The notes beneath the pieces were generated by a model. The model saw only the letters and a program-made list of their open reading frames with translations. It did not search any database and had not been told where the DNA came from. DNA of 64,000 bases from an uncultured Gluconobacter sp. (GTDB lineage: Bacteria > Pseudomonadota > Alphaproteobacteria > Acetobacterales > Acetobacteraceae), in assembly GCA_937880175.1 (NCBI GenBank), contig CALFLO010000175.1, positions 1 through 64,000 on the forward strand, written 5' to 3'. Positions 43,844-52,711 of this stretch are shown piece after piece. The translations under genes were made by a program, and so were the position numbers. Each line of letters opens with the position of its first letter. The first letter of the stretch is position 1.

Positions 43844-44443
43844 TTAAGGAAAAGTGGAGGAATGCTTCCAGATCGTCACCTTCGCCGCGCCAAAACGACG
43901 CTCACAGAGGATTTCTGGCGTCAATGTGGGCATAAAGTGTTCGGAAGGTGGCATGATCGGGGTAAATTCTTCCGTGGCGCCCGTTTCCGTCACGATCAGC
44001 GCGCCCTGCGCCAGCCAGCCGTTCCGCGCCAGCGCCCGCAGACCCGATTCGACCAGTCCTTTGCCATAAGGCGGGTCGAGGAACACCAGCGTATAGGGCT
44101 CTGTGGCCTTGGGCGGATGCGTGACGCTGCAACTCAGCACGCGGGAGCGGTCCCGGGCCTTGCAGATGTCAAGATTGATGCGCAGGGCCGCCAGCGCATT
44201 GCGGTCGCGTTCGATGAATGCGGCTTTCTCGGCCCCGCGTGACAGGGCTTCAAGCCCCATCGCGCCGGTCCCGGCATAGCAGTCCAGCACGAGGGCCTGT
44301 TCCAGCTCGTCCTGCCCGTACCAGGGCGCATGGGCGAGCATGTCGAAAATCGCCTGTCGCGTGCGGTCCGATGTGGGGCGCGTGCGCTCTCCGGACGGGG
44401 CGGTCAGGGCGCGGCCCTTGTTGTCTCCTCCAACAATCCGCAT
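43844..44443 (-). CDS. rsmD: 16S rRNA (guanine(966)-N2)-methyltransferase
   Basis: 199 residues. Starts MRIVGGDNKGRAL; SAM-binding VLDCYAGTGAMGLEALSRGA and catalytic VFLDPPYGKGL match RsmD, which methylates G966 of 16S rRNA. It starts 3 bases after the neighbouring pseudouridine synthase stop. Confidence 0.93.
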   Translation of the reverse strand: MRIVGGDNKGRALTAPSGERTRPTSDRTRQAIFDMLAHAPWYGQDELEQALVLDCYAGTGAMGLEALSRGAEKAAFIERDRNALAALRINLDICKARDRSRVLSCSVTHPPKATEPYTLVFLDPPYGKGLVESGLRALARNGWLAQGALIVTETGATEEFTPIMPPSEHFMPTLTPEILCERRFGAAKVTIWKHSSTFP

Positions 44444-44446
44444 CGA

Positions 44447-45283
44447 TCAGCGCGTCCGCTGACGCTTCGGGGCGGGAAGGTCCGGCATCTGCTCGCGCAG
44501 GGTCTTGCCGGGCACTTCCTCCAGTTCGCGCGCCTTGAGCGAACCAAGCTGGAACGGACCGTAAGACAGGCGGATCAGGCGGCTGACATGCAGGTTCAGA
44601 CCTTCCATGACGCGCCGGATCTCGCGGTTCTTGCCTTCGCGCAGACTGACCGTGAGCCAGGCGTTATCGCCCTTTTTCGAGTCCAGGGCGGCCTCGATGG
44701 AGCCGTAACGCACGCCGTCATAGTCGAAACCGTCGATCAGCGAAGCCAGACGCTTTTCGTCCACGACGCCGAAGACGCGCACGCGATAGCGCCGGATCCA
44801 GGCATTGCCCGGCAGTTCAAGGCGACGGGCCAGTTCGCCATCATTGGTCAGCAGCAGCAGACCTTCGGAATTGATATCCAGACGCCCCACGCTGATGACG
44901 CGCGGCAGGCCTTCGGGCAGCGTGTCGAACACGGTCTTGCGGCCTTCGGGGTCCTTGTGGGTCGTCATCAGGCCATCGGGCTTGTGATACCGCCACAGGC
45001 GCGTGCGCTCGGGGGAGTTTACGGGCTTGCCGTCCACCAGCATGATATCGCCCGGCTGCACGAATGTCGCCGGATGCGTGACGATCTGTCCGCCCAGCTT
45101 GATCCGCCCGTCCTCGATCATGCGTTCGATATCGCGGCGGCTTGCCACGCCGGCACGGGCCAGCGCCTTGGCGATGCGCTCGCCTTTCGGGGCCGCTGCG
45201 TCCGTTTCAGGCGCAGTGTCCTCGTGCAGGTCAGGGATTTCGGGCATCTCGGGGGCGGTGTTTTCGGTGTTGTCGTCGGTCAT
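44447..45283 (-). CDS. RluB/RsuA-type pseudouridine synthase with S4 domain
   Basis: 278 residues. An acidic N-terminus precedes an S4 RNA-binding domain (ERIAKALARAGVASRRDIERMIEDGRIKLGG) and the catalytic domain with ISVGRLDINSEGLLLLTNDGEL, whose Asp in GRLD is the nucleophile. KNREIRRVMEGLNLHVSRLIR is typical of the RsuA/RluB/RluF branch. RluB of 23S rRNA is most likely. The start overlaps the upstream gene as ATGA. Confidence 0.9.
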   Translation of the reverse strand: MTDDNTENTAPEMPEIPDLHEDTAPETDAAAPKGERIAKALARAGVASRRDIERMIEDGRIKLGGQIVTHPATFVQPGDIMLVDGKPVNSPERTRLWRYHKPDGLMTTHKDPEGRKTVFDTLPEGLPRVISVGRLDINSEGLLLLTNDGELARRLELPGNAWIRRYRVRVFGVVDEKRLASLIDGFDYDGVRYGSIEAALDSKKGDNAWLTVSLREGKNREIRRVMEGLNLHVSRLIRLSYGPFQLGSLKARELEEVPGKTLREQMPDLPAPKRQRTR

Positions 45284-46002
45284 CGTGCAGTCTCCACAAG
45301 CGCCGCATACAGGCGACGGTCTCCGGGGTCGAGGGAGAATTCGGGATGCCACTGTACGCCAATGGCAAAACCGGGGCCTTCAAGCTCGATCGCTTCGATC
45401 GTTCCATCCGGCGCGCGGGCGCAGATTTTCGCCTGTCCGGGGTCGCGAACCGCCTGATGATGCGAGGAGTTCACCGCCATACGCTCCGCCCCCACGATCC
45501 GCGCGAGTGTCGTGCCGGGAACGATCTGGACGTCATGGCCAGGTTCGTGGCGCGGGTTGGGCTGTTCGTGTTGCAGCTCTTCGGGCAGGTGCTGGATCAG
45601 CGTGCCTCCTGCATCTACGGCCAGAAGCTGCATCCCGCCGCAGATCCCCAGAACCGGCTTGCCCTGCGCCAGTGCAGCACGGAGCAGCGCGAGTTCAGCG
45701 GACGTCCGGGACGGGCGCGGGCTGGTCAGCGGATGGGGGGCCTCACCATACAGTGCCGGATCAACGTCGAACGCGCCGCCTGTGACGATCAGCCCGTCCA
45801 GTCGCGCCATCAGGGCCCCGGCATCGCAGTCATAGCCCAGACAGACCGGCATCCCGCCCGCATCGCTCACGGCCGTCAGGTAGTTTTCCCGCAATGCATG
45901 GAACGGATAGCGCGAGAACTGCCCCGGGCCGCCGGGTTCATGATCCAGCGTCACGCCGATCAGCGGCGCACGCTGTGAAGGGGATGGACGGGGAAGGGTC
46001 AT
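45280..46002 (-). CDS. Class I glutamine amidotransferase, gamma-glutamyl-GABA hydrolase (PuuD) family
   Basis: 240 residues. PuuD-type features: IGVTLDHE, LDGLIVTGGAFDVDPALYG, the nucleophile Cys in VLGICGGMQLLAV, NSSHHQAV and the catalytic His-Glu in VQWHPEF. It hydrolyses gamma-glutamyl amides, for example in putrescine use. ATG 46002 gives the family N-terminus; ATG 46014 is also in frame. It is divergent from tadA. Confidence 0.9.
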   Translation of the reverse strand: MTLPRPSPSQRAPLIGVTLDHEPGGPGQFSRYPFHALRENYLTAVSDAGGMPVCLGYDCDAGALMARLDGLIVTGGAFDVDPALYGEAPHPLTSPRPSRTSAELALLRAALAQGKPVLGICGGMQLLAVDAGGTLIQHLPEELQHEQPNPRHEPGHDVQIVPGTTLARIVGAERMAVNSSHHQAVRDPGQAKICARAPDGTIEAIELEGPGFAIGVQWHPEFSLDPGDRRLYAALVETAR

Positions 46003-46020
46003 GCGCCGCATCATCGCATC

Positions 46021-46527
46021 ATGATTCAGGGTGAGACAAGGATTCACACGGATATCGGCCCGGCCATGCAGACCGCACTGCAAGCTGCGCGCGATGCGGC
46101 AGCGTGCGGGGAGGTGCCGGTGGGCGCGGTCGTGCTCGCACCGGACGGCAGCGTTCTGGCCGTTGCGCGCAATCATGTTGAAGGCGCGCATGACGCTTCT
46201 GCCCATGCCGAGCTTCTGGCCATGCGTGAGGCTGCCGCGCGTCTGCAAAGCCCCCGCCTGACGGACTGCACACTGGTCGTGACGCTGGAGCCGTGTCCGA
46301 TGTGTGCGGCGGCGATCGTGCATTTCCGGATCGGGCGGGTCGTGTTCGGGGCCTACGATCCCAAGGGCGGCGGCGTGGAGCATGGTCCGCGCATTTTCGA
46401 GCGCCCGTCCTGTCTGCATCGCCCGGAAGTGATCGGCGGCGTGTGTGAACGCGAGGCGTCGGAGTTGCTGAAGGATTTTTTCCGCAGGCTCCGCAGCCCA
46501 TCACAAAAGAGCCTTCCGGATGCCTGA
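46021..46527 (+). CDS. tadA: tRNA-specific adenosine deaminase TadA
   Basis: 168 residues. Zinc and catalytic motifs are HAE in ASAHAELLAM and PCPMC in TLEPCPMCAAAI, with GEVPVGAVVL at the N-terminus. It deaminates A34 of tRNA-Arg(ACG) to inosine. ATG 46021 leaves only 18 bases to the divergent amidotransferase start; ATG 46066 (MQTALQAARDAA) also fits the family well and would leave 63. Confidence 0.9.
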   Translation: MIQGETRIHTDIGPAMQTALQAARDAAACGEVPVGAVVLAPDGSVLAVARNHVEGAHDASAHAELLAMREAAARLQSPRLTDCTLVVTLEPCPMCAAAIVHFRIGRVVFGAYDPKGGGVEHGPRIFERPSCLHRPEVIGGVCEREASELLKDFFRRLRSPSQKSLPDA

Positions 46528-46645
46528 ATTCACAGTCCGACACGAACTTACCGATGTTTCACACGCCGGTCAGCTTGCGGAACGGGAACGGGGTCCATAG
46601 TTCAACGCTATAGCCACGATGTTTTCGTAACCAGTCGGGATTGAC

Positions 46646-48205
46646 ATGACCTCACGTTTTCGCGCGTCCCTCTCCGCCCTCGCTGCAACGACCATGCTGG
46701 TCTCGGCGCCGTTCGCTTTCGCGGATGCGCCCTCGGCTGCCCCTCAGGCCGGTGCCACGACAGCCGCCAGCGGAGCCATCAAGCCGCAGACGGGCGTTCA
46801 GACGCTCCCCAACTTCGTCAATCTCGTCAAGCAGGTGAAGCCCGCCGTCGTCTCCATCACGGCACACATCAAGGCGGATGTGGCCGAGGAAGAGGAAAAC
46901 GGCCCGGGCGGCGGCGGTGGACAGGGTGGCGGCATGCCGTTCCCGTTCCCCTTCCCGTTCCAGATGGCGCCCCAGCAGCAGCCCAATCGCACGGTCGAGG
47001 CCCGCGGCTCGGGGTTCATCATCTCGGCTGACGGCTATGTCGTGACCAACAACCACGTCGTGAACGGCGCGACCAAGGTGACGGTCACGCTTGATGACGG
47101 CACGACGCTGCCCGCCAAGATCATCGGCCGTGACCCGAAGACGGACGTTGCCCTCCTGCGCGTCAAGCCGACCGGCAAGCTGCCGTTCATCGAACTGGGC
47201 GATTCCGACGAGGTCCAGCCGGGTGAATGGGTCATCGCCGTGGGCAATCCCTACGGTCTGGGTGGCACGGTGACGGCGGGTATCGTCTCCGCGCTGGGAC
47301 GTGACCTGCATTCGGGTGCCTATAACGACTTCATCCAGGTCGATGCGCCGATCAATCACGGCAACTCGGGTGGTCCGCTGTTCACGCAGGACGGCAAGGT
47401 CGTGGGCATCAACTCCATGATCATCTCGCCCAATGGTGGCGGCTCGATCGGCATCGGTTTCGCCATCCCGTCCGACACCGTCCGGTCTGTCGTGAGCCAG
47501 CTTGAAAAGACCGGCCATGTCACGCGTGGCTATCTTGGCATCGAGGGGCAGGACATCTCGCCGACCATGGCGCAGGCACTGAACCTCCAGTCTTCCGAAC
47601 CCGGCGCACCGCCGCGCGGAACGCTGGTGGCGTCTGTTTCCAAGGGCAGCCCGGCCGAAAAGGCCGGTATCAAGAGTGGCGATGTCGTCACTACACTGAA
47701 CGGCAAGCCGATCAAGAACGGTCACGATCTGGCGGTGAAGGTCGTCTCCATCGCACCGGGAACCGCCGCGACGCTGGGCCTGCTGCGTGATGGCAAGCCG
47801 ATGACCATGAACTTCACGGTCGGCAATCTGTCCGCTCAGGACCATGCTTCGGGCGATGCCACTGACACCGCACAGTCCGGCGCGGGCAAGCTGGGTGTGT
47901 CGCTGGCGTCCCTGACGCCGCGGGCCCGTCAGGAACTGGGGCTGGATGACAGCGTGCAGGGCGCGGTCGTGGCCGATGTCGTGCAGGGTTCCCCGGCCGA
48001 TCAGTCCGGTATCCGTCCGGGCGACATTATTGTGGCGGTCGGCAACCACGTCACGCCGTCGCCGAAGGCAGTCGTGGCGCAGGTGCATGATGCGCTGGGT
48101 CGCAAGCAGCCGCCGCTTCTGCGGATCCTGCGGGACGGACAACAGCTCTTTGTCGCCGTCTCCCCGAACGGCTCGGATGACGACAGCTCCGACGACGCCC
48201 AGTAA
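46646..48205 (+). CDS. degP: DegP/MucD-type periplasmic serine protease with two PDZ domains
   Basis: 519 residues. A signal peptide (cleavage after AFADA region) is followed by a Gly/Pro/Phe-rich Q-linker, the protease domain with triad His137 (TNNHVV), Asp167 (KTDVALLRV) and Ser241 (NHGNSGGPLF), and two PDZ domains (about 285-375 and 410-510). It degrades or chaperones misfolded periplasmic proteins. Upstream, the motif GGAAC at 46585 is followed after 16 bases by CGCT (46606), reminiscent of an extracytoplasmic-function sigma promoter, but this is weak. Confidence 0.95.
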   Translation: MTSRFRASLSALAATTMLVSAPFAFADAPSAAPQAGATTAASGAIKPQTGVQTLPNFVNLVKQVKPAVVSITAHIKADVAEEEENGPGGGGGQGGGMPFPFPFPFQMAPQQQPNRTVEARGSGFIISADGYVVTNNHVVNGATKVTVTLDDGTTLPAKIIGRDPKTDVALLRVKPTGKLPFIELGDSDEVQPGEWVIAVGNPYGLGGTVTAGIVSALGRDLHSGAYNDFIQVDAPINHGNSGGPLFTQDGKVVGINSMIISPNGGGSIGIGFAIPSDTVRSVVSQLEKTGHVTRGYLGIEGQDISPTMAQALNLQSSEPGAPPRGTLVASVSKGSPAEKAGIKSGDVVTTLNGKPIKNGHDLAVKVVSIAPGTAATLGLLRDGKPMTMNFTVGNLSAQDHASGDATDTAQSGAGKLGVSLASLTPRARQELGLDDSVQGAVVADVVQGSPADQSGIRPGDIIVAVGNHVTPSPKAVVAQVHDALGRKQPPLLRILRDGQQLFVAVSPNGSDDDSSDDAQ

Positions 48206-48230
48206 TCAGGCGTCCAGACGCGTAGCTTTG

Positions 48231-48267
48231 AAGGCGGGAGGGGTCAGACCTTCCCGCCTTTTTTTAT
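48231..48267 (+). terminator. Intrinsic terminator after degP
   Basis: A perfect 9-pair stem AAGGCGGGA/TCCCGCCTT (48231-48239 with 48252-48260), loop of 12 bases, followed by TTTTTTA. Confidence 0.9.
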
Positions 48268-48330
48268 ATTTGTTTTCGTATCGGACCCGAAATACAGTCG
48301 GGCTTTCACCCTGTCCGGGATTGTGTTGTC

Positions 48331-48663
48331 GTGCATCTGATCACTGTCATGAAGTTCGTCGGCGGAGCATTCGTTTTGCTGGCGCTGACTTTTCTCCCAA
48401 CGATCATTGCGCTCTGTACCCGCAAGGTTCACTGGCGCGAGGCGTTTGTGGTCAACCTGGCATTTGCCTTCACGTTTGCAGGCTGGTTCGCCGCCATTGC
48501 CTGGGCCGCAACCGGAGACGATGCGAAGATCAAGACCCGTTTCAGAGGGCTTTCAACTCGCAAAAAGGTCCTGCTTGTTCTGGAGCTTGTTTTCATAGAA
48601 GCCGCAGCGACGGGATATCTCGTGTTCCACCACTCTTCTCATGCCACGCATCTTCTGCACTGA
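48331..48663 (+). CDS. Superinfection immunity-like small membrane protein
   Basis: 110 residues from GTG 48331 (ATG 48349 is possible). Two or three hydrophobic segments with the arrangement LLALTFLPTIIALCTRKVHW...FVVNLAFAFTFAGWFAAIAWAAT, which is the LPxIIA...F-x-x-N-x-x-x-G-x-x-x-x-G-W-x-x-A-x-x-W-A pattern of the superinfection-immunity family named after phage T4 Imm. Most chromosomal members have unknown roles. It lies between a terminator and the convergent flippase gene. Confidence 0.65.
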   Translation: MHLITVMKFVGGAFVLLALTFLPTIIALCTRKVHWREAFVVNLAFAFTFAGWFAAIAWAATGDDAKIKTRFRGLSTRKKVLLVLELVFIEAAATGYLVFHHSSHATHLLH

Positions 48664-48670
48664 TCCGGGA

Positions 48671-49981
48671 TCAGCGCTCCGGCTTGCCGATGCGACCGTA
48701 GAAGAACCACACGCCCAGCATCTGCGACAGCAGGATTGTCGCATTGCACGCCGCCGTGGACAGACAGGCCCCGGCCAGCCCGAAATGGCGCGTCAGCACA
48801 TAAAGCGCGGGGAAGTAGACCGCCATGACGGCCGTACGGTTGGCCATGAGGAACTTCACATGCCCCACGACGATCAGCAGCGGCTCCAGCGGAATGACGA
48901 GGAGGCTGAACACCGCCGCCAGCAGCATGATGGAAATATAGAGCGACGTGTGATGCACATGGACATGCAGCAGGAAGCGGAAGATCGTCGATCCGAAGAA
49001 CGCCGACAGCAGCAGAAGCACGAGTGACAGTCCGCTCAGGACGCCAAACATCTTCCAGGTCACGCGCTTGAGGCCGCGCCAGTCCTGCCGGTCCCGCATC
49101 CGGACCAGTTCGGGATAGAGCACCGGCGAAATGAGCTGCGCGGGTGTGACGATCCCGTCCGCAATCTGTCGGCAGACGCGGAAGACGGCCGCTTCCGCTG
49201 GTCCCAGCCCGTTGCCGACCAGCAGCGTTGCCACATGCCCCGAGATGTTGCCGAGCGTCTGGTTGACGCTGGCTGCACGCGTGAACTGCCACATGCCCGG
49301 AAGCTGCCAGCGCCAGTGCCGGAAGGCCCGGAAATACCGGAACTGGAATTTCCGGTGCAGGATATCCAGCGCGTAATGGATGTAGAAACCATAATCGATG
49401 ACGATCGTCATCGCCCAGACGAACAGGAAATATCCGAGCTTGAGATGCAGCACATAGCCCAGCAGAACGCCGAATGTCTTGGCGAGGGCCGCGCAACTAT
49501 CGATGATCGGGACGAGATGAAACTTGCCCGCCATCCGCAGGATGCCATTCGCCCAGCCTGAATACATCAGCGGACTGACGAACACATACAGATCCGCCAG
49601 AAACCGCACATGGGCGGACCAGTGCGCGGTGTGGCCGTAGATCTGCACGCCCACCAGCCCGAACACGATGGCGAACGCGGCCGAAAGCGTATCGAGGCGG
49701 ATGCAGAAATGGATCACCCGGTGCAGCAGGTCCGTGTCTCCGCTGCCGAAGCTGTCGCTGCCAAAGCGGATCAGGGTCTGCCAGGACTGGAGCCGGGAGA
49801 GGACAGAACTGGTTGAAGCCAGCGAGTGGATCAGGATCAGCAGCCCGAAATCGGACAGGCCCAGAGCCCGGACCGCCACGGCGATGTAGATGAAGCTGCA
49901 CAGCGCATTGGCGATCCGTCCGAGTGTGAGAACGCTGACATTTTTGAAAATGGATCTGAAAACGGAGCGCTCGCCGGACAT
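48671..49981 (-). CDS. Polysaccharide flippase-like membrane protein
   Basis: 436 residues with 12 or so hydrophobic segments of the MATE/Wzx (polysaccharide biosynthesis) superfamily: VSVLTLGRIANALCSFIYIAVAVRALGLSDFGLL at the N-terminus is the usual start. It likely flips a lipid-linked oligosaccharide across the inner membrane. TAAGG lies 6 bases before ATG 49981; longer starts exist up to 50038. It is divergent from a CDP-glycerol-transferase-like gene, so the two may act on one polymer. Confidence 0.82.
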   Translation of the reverse strand: MSGERSVFRSIFKNVSVLTLGRIANALCSFIYIAVAVRALGLSDFGLLILIHSLASTSSVLSRLQSWQTLIRFGSDSFGSGDTDLLHRVIHFCIRLDTLSAAFAIVFGLVGVQIYGHTAHWSAHVRFLADLYVFVSPLMYSGWANGILRMAGKFHLVPIIDSCAALAKTFGVLLGYVLHLKLGYFLFVWAMTIVIDYGFYIHYALDILHRKFQFRYFRAFRHWRWQLPGMWQFTRAASVNQTLGNISGHVATLLVGNGLGPAEAAVFRVCRQIADGIVTPAQLISPVLYPELVRMRDRQDWRGLKRVTWKMFGVLSGLSLVLLLLSAFFGSTIFRFLLHVHVHHTSLYISIMLLAAVFSLLVIPLEPLLIVVGHVKFLMANRTAVMAVYFPALYVLTRHFGLAGACLSTAACNATILLSQMLGVWFFYGRIGKPER

Positions 49982-50114
49982 GGGCGCCTTACTGACCACA
50001 AAGCCCCTGGAGTGTCCATGCCGGTATCGAAATGTCACAGGGAATGATGCGTCTTGACAGGGACCGGGCAGGGATTATGAAGAAAATATTACATATATCG
50101 TTGCCAGGATTTCT

Positions 50115-50144
50115 GAAGACGGGATCTCGCGGCGATCCGTCTTC
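50115..50144. repeat. Inverted repeat in the 234-base gap before the glycerophosphotransferase-like gene
   Basis: GAAGACGGGATC (50115-50126) pairs with GATCCGTCTTC (50134-50144) with one bulged G, a stem of 11 base pairs and a 7-base loop. It lies about 70 bases upstream of the ATG of the next gene. It could be a leader hairpin or a binding site. The rest of the gap is AT-rich promoter-like DNA with no gene. Confidence 0.45.
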
Positions 50145-50215
50145 TCCTGAAGGCCCCAACCCGGAAAATCGCAGGTGTGATGCCTGTTTTTCAGGCAGGA
50201 TGCAACGGACCACTC

Positions 50216-51346
50216 ATGAAAATCGCCTTCATCTACGTCGCTGAACCCTATCAGTGCTATCACACTGCGTCCGTCGCCAGCGCCCTTGCCGCAATTCCCG
50301 GTCATGACGTGGTGGAATATTACAGCTTTCCCGAGACGGTGGAGCATCTCGCCCGCATCCGCCGTGCGCTGGACGTGCCCCCCCTGCCACTCAAGGCTTT
50401 CCCCAAGTCCCTGAAAGCCCGTTTACTGAAGCGCGCAAGACGCCTCGATCATGAGCGGCTCGTGGTGCTGCGGGAGAACATCGCCGAACTGAACCAGTAT
50501 GATGCGGTCGTGGCGACCGAATATACGGGTGGTGTGCTGAAAGAGATGGGACTTTCCGGCCCCAAGCTCATCCTGCTCATGCATGGCGCGGGGGATCGCT
50601 ACGTCAATGACGAGCATCTGGTCCGTGAGTTCGATCTGACGCTCGTTTCCGGCCCCAAGATCGCGAGCTATTTTCAGGACAGGGGCCTGCTGCGGCCAGA
50701 GACCACGCGGGTCGTCGGCTATCCGAAGTTCGACGTGTTCGAGGCCGTGCAGCGGGACAGGTCAGTCTCCTTCGCCAATGGACGGCCGTTTGCACTATAT
50801 AATCCGCATTACCAGCGCAAACTGACATCCGCTTCAGGCTGGATGATGCCACTGATCCGGGGCTTCAAGGCCCAGAGCAGGGAGGATCAGGGCGGCTATA
50901 ACCTTGTGGTGGCCCCGCATATCAAGACTTTCCATAAGGGTTTTGGCATTCGCGAGCGCCAGCTCCGGCGTCAGCGCAGCCCCGAAGTGCGGGTCGATAC
51001 GGGATCGTCCGCCATGCTGGACATGACCTACACGTCCCAGGCCGCGCTCTATATCGGCGATGTCAGCAGTCAGGTTTATGAGTTTCTGGGCATCCCGCGC
51101 CCCTGCGTCTTCCTGAACCCGCGCAAGCTGCCCTGGCGGGATGATCCGTATTTCCTGCACTGGACGCTCGGGGATGTGGTGGAGGATCTTGATGATCTCA
51201 TGCCCGCTGTCGCCCGTGCGCAGGAGCGTCATGCGCTCTATCGCCCGGCGCAGGAAGCCCTGTTCCGCGAAACCTTTGGCGAGCCGCTTCTGGGCGCGTC
51301 CCAGCGTGCGGCGGATGCCATTGCACAGTTCATGATCGCGGCCTGA
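50216..51346 (+). CDS. CDP-glycerol glycerophosphotransferase-like protein
   Basis: 376 residues. GT-B-type with MKIAFIYVAEPYQCYHTASVASAL, LLMHGAGDRY (HG motif), VVGYPKFDVFEAV, YNPHYQR and DVSSQVYEFLGIPRPCVFLN, the Asp-x-Ser-Ser...Glu block of the TagB/TagF family that binds CDP-glycerol. In Gram-negatives these proteins add glycerol phosphate to surface glycans. The acceptor is unknown. The Shine-Dalgarno is weak. Confidence 0.75.
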   Translation: MKIAFIYVAEPYQCYHTASVASALAAIPGHDVVEYYSFPETVEHLARIRRALDVPPLPLKAFPKSLKARLLKRARRLDHERLVVLRENIAELNQYDAVVATEYTGGVLKEMGLSGPKLILLMHGAGDRYVNDEHLVREFDLTLVSGPKIASYFQDRGLLRPETTRVVGYPKFDVFEAVQRDRSVSFANGRPFALYNPHYQRKLTSASGWMMPLIRGFKAQSREDQGGYNLVVAPHIKTFHKGFGIRERQLRRQRSPEVRVDTGSSAMLDMTYTSQAALYIGDVSSQVYEFLGIPRPCVFLNPRKLPWRDDPYFLHWTLGDVVEDLDDLMPAVARAQERHALYRPAQEALFRETFGEPLLGASQRAADAIAQFMIAA

Positions 51347-51352
51347 GCGCCC

Positions 51353-52711
51353 TCAGCATTCGGGGAAATTGACCGCCAGACCGCCGAGGGACGTTTCTTT
51401 ATAACGATGGTTCATGTCCCGCCCCGTCTCGGCCATCGTGCGGATGACCTGATCGAGCGACACATGATGCGCACCATCGCCGTGCATGGCGAGGGACGCC
51501 GCGTTGACGGCCTTGATCGCCCCGAACGCATTGCGCTCGATACACGGGATCTGCACCAGCCCGGCGACAGGATCGCAGGTCATGCCCAGATGGTGCTCCA
51601 TCCCGATCTCGGCCGCGTTCTCCACCTGAAGTGGGGTGGCGCCCAGAGCCGCTGCCAGCCCCGCCGCAGCCATTGAAGACGCAACGCCCACTTCGCCCTG
51701 ACACCCGACTTCCGCGCCTGAAATGGAGGCGTTGAGCTTGAACAGCCCGCCAATGGCCGCGGCTGTCAGCAGGAACCGGCGCTGCCCGTCGAGCGAATAG
51801 TCGGGGCAGAATTCACGATAATAGCGCAGCACGGCCGGGATCACGCCCGCCGCCCCATTGGTCGGGGCCGTGACGACGCGGCCTCCGGCGGCGTTTTCCT
51901 CGTTCACGGCGATGGCGAACAGGCTGATCCAGTCCATGATCCCGTGGGCGGAGGGCTGGTTGCTGCGGCTCTGCTCCTGAAGCCGTTCATACAGTGCCGC
52001 TGCCCGTCTGCGCACATTCAGCCGCCCCGGCAATGTGCCCGAACGGTGCAGCCCGGTCTCCACGCACGCCATCATCACGTCCACGATCCGGTCCAGATAC
52101 GCCTCGACCTCGCCGCGCGGCCGCAGCACGCTCTCATTCGCCAGAACCACGCCCGCGATATCGAGGCCGGTTTCCTGCGTGCGGGTCAGGAGTTCCGCGC
52201 CGCTGGTGAAGTCATGCGGCATGTCGGGCTGGGTATAGGTTGCGGTTTCGGTCGCCTGTTCATGGACGATGAACCCGCCTCCCACCGAACAGAACCGCGC
52301 ACAGCCCAGCAGATGCCCGCCCGCATCAAACGCCTCGAACTGAAGCGTGTTGGGATGAACCGGCGGGACGGTTGTCGTGTCGAGAACGATGTCCGTTTCC
52401 GGATCAAACGGCGTGGGCTGGCCCCGGAACGGAATGAGATGCGTGTCTGTGACGGATTTCACGATGCCATCCGCCAGCATCGGATCCATCGTGTCGGGCT
52501 TTTCCCCCGCCAGCCCAAGAATGACGGCCCGGTCCGTCGCATGGCCCCGCGCGGTCCAGGCCAGTGAGCCGTACAGCGTAACGCGTAGACGTTCCACGTT
52601 CTGACGGTCGGGCAGGGACTCCGCGAACCGTGCGGCCGCGCGCATGGGGCCGACGGTGTGCGAGGAGGAGGGCCCGATCCCGATTTTGAACAGATCGAAC
52701 AGGCTGATCAT
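51353..52711 (-). CDS. sdaA: L-serine ammonia-lyase (iron-sulfur type, single chain)
   Basis: 452 residues; converts L-serine to pyruvate and ammonia. The N-terminal beta domain ([25 protein letters not shown]) and the catalytic alpha domain ([73 protein letters not shown]) are both present, with the cysteines that ligate the [4Fe-4S] cluster. Its ATG immediately follows the stop of the threonine aldolase gene. Confidence 0.95.
   Translation of the reverse strand: MISLFDLFKIGIGPSSSHTVGPMRAAARFAESLPDRQNVERLRVTLYGSLAWTARGHATDRAVILGLAGEKPDTMDPMLADGIVKSVTDTHLIPFRGQPTPFDPETDIVLDTTTVPPVHPNTLQFEAFDAGGHLLGCARFCSVGGGFIVHEQATETATYTQPDMPHDFTSGAELLTRTQETGLDIAGVVLANESVLRPRGEVEAYLDRIVDVMMACVETGLHRSGTLPGRLNVRRRAAALYERLQEQSRSNQPSAHGIMDWISLFAIAVNEENAAGGRVVTAPTNGAAGVIPAVLRYYREFCPDYSLDGQRRFLLTAAAIGGLFKLNASISGAEVGCQGEVGVASSMAAAGLAAALGATPLQVENAAEIGMEHHLGMTCDPVAGLVQIPCIERNAFGAIKAVNAASLAMHGDGAHHVSLDQVIRTMAETGRDMNHRYKETSLGGLAVNFPEC

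Noticed and set aside
46652..48142. A 496-codon open frame antisense to degP
   Set aside because: degP on the plus strand has signal peptide, triad and PDZ motifs; the antisense product is Arg/Asp/His-rich and featureless.
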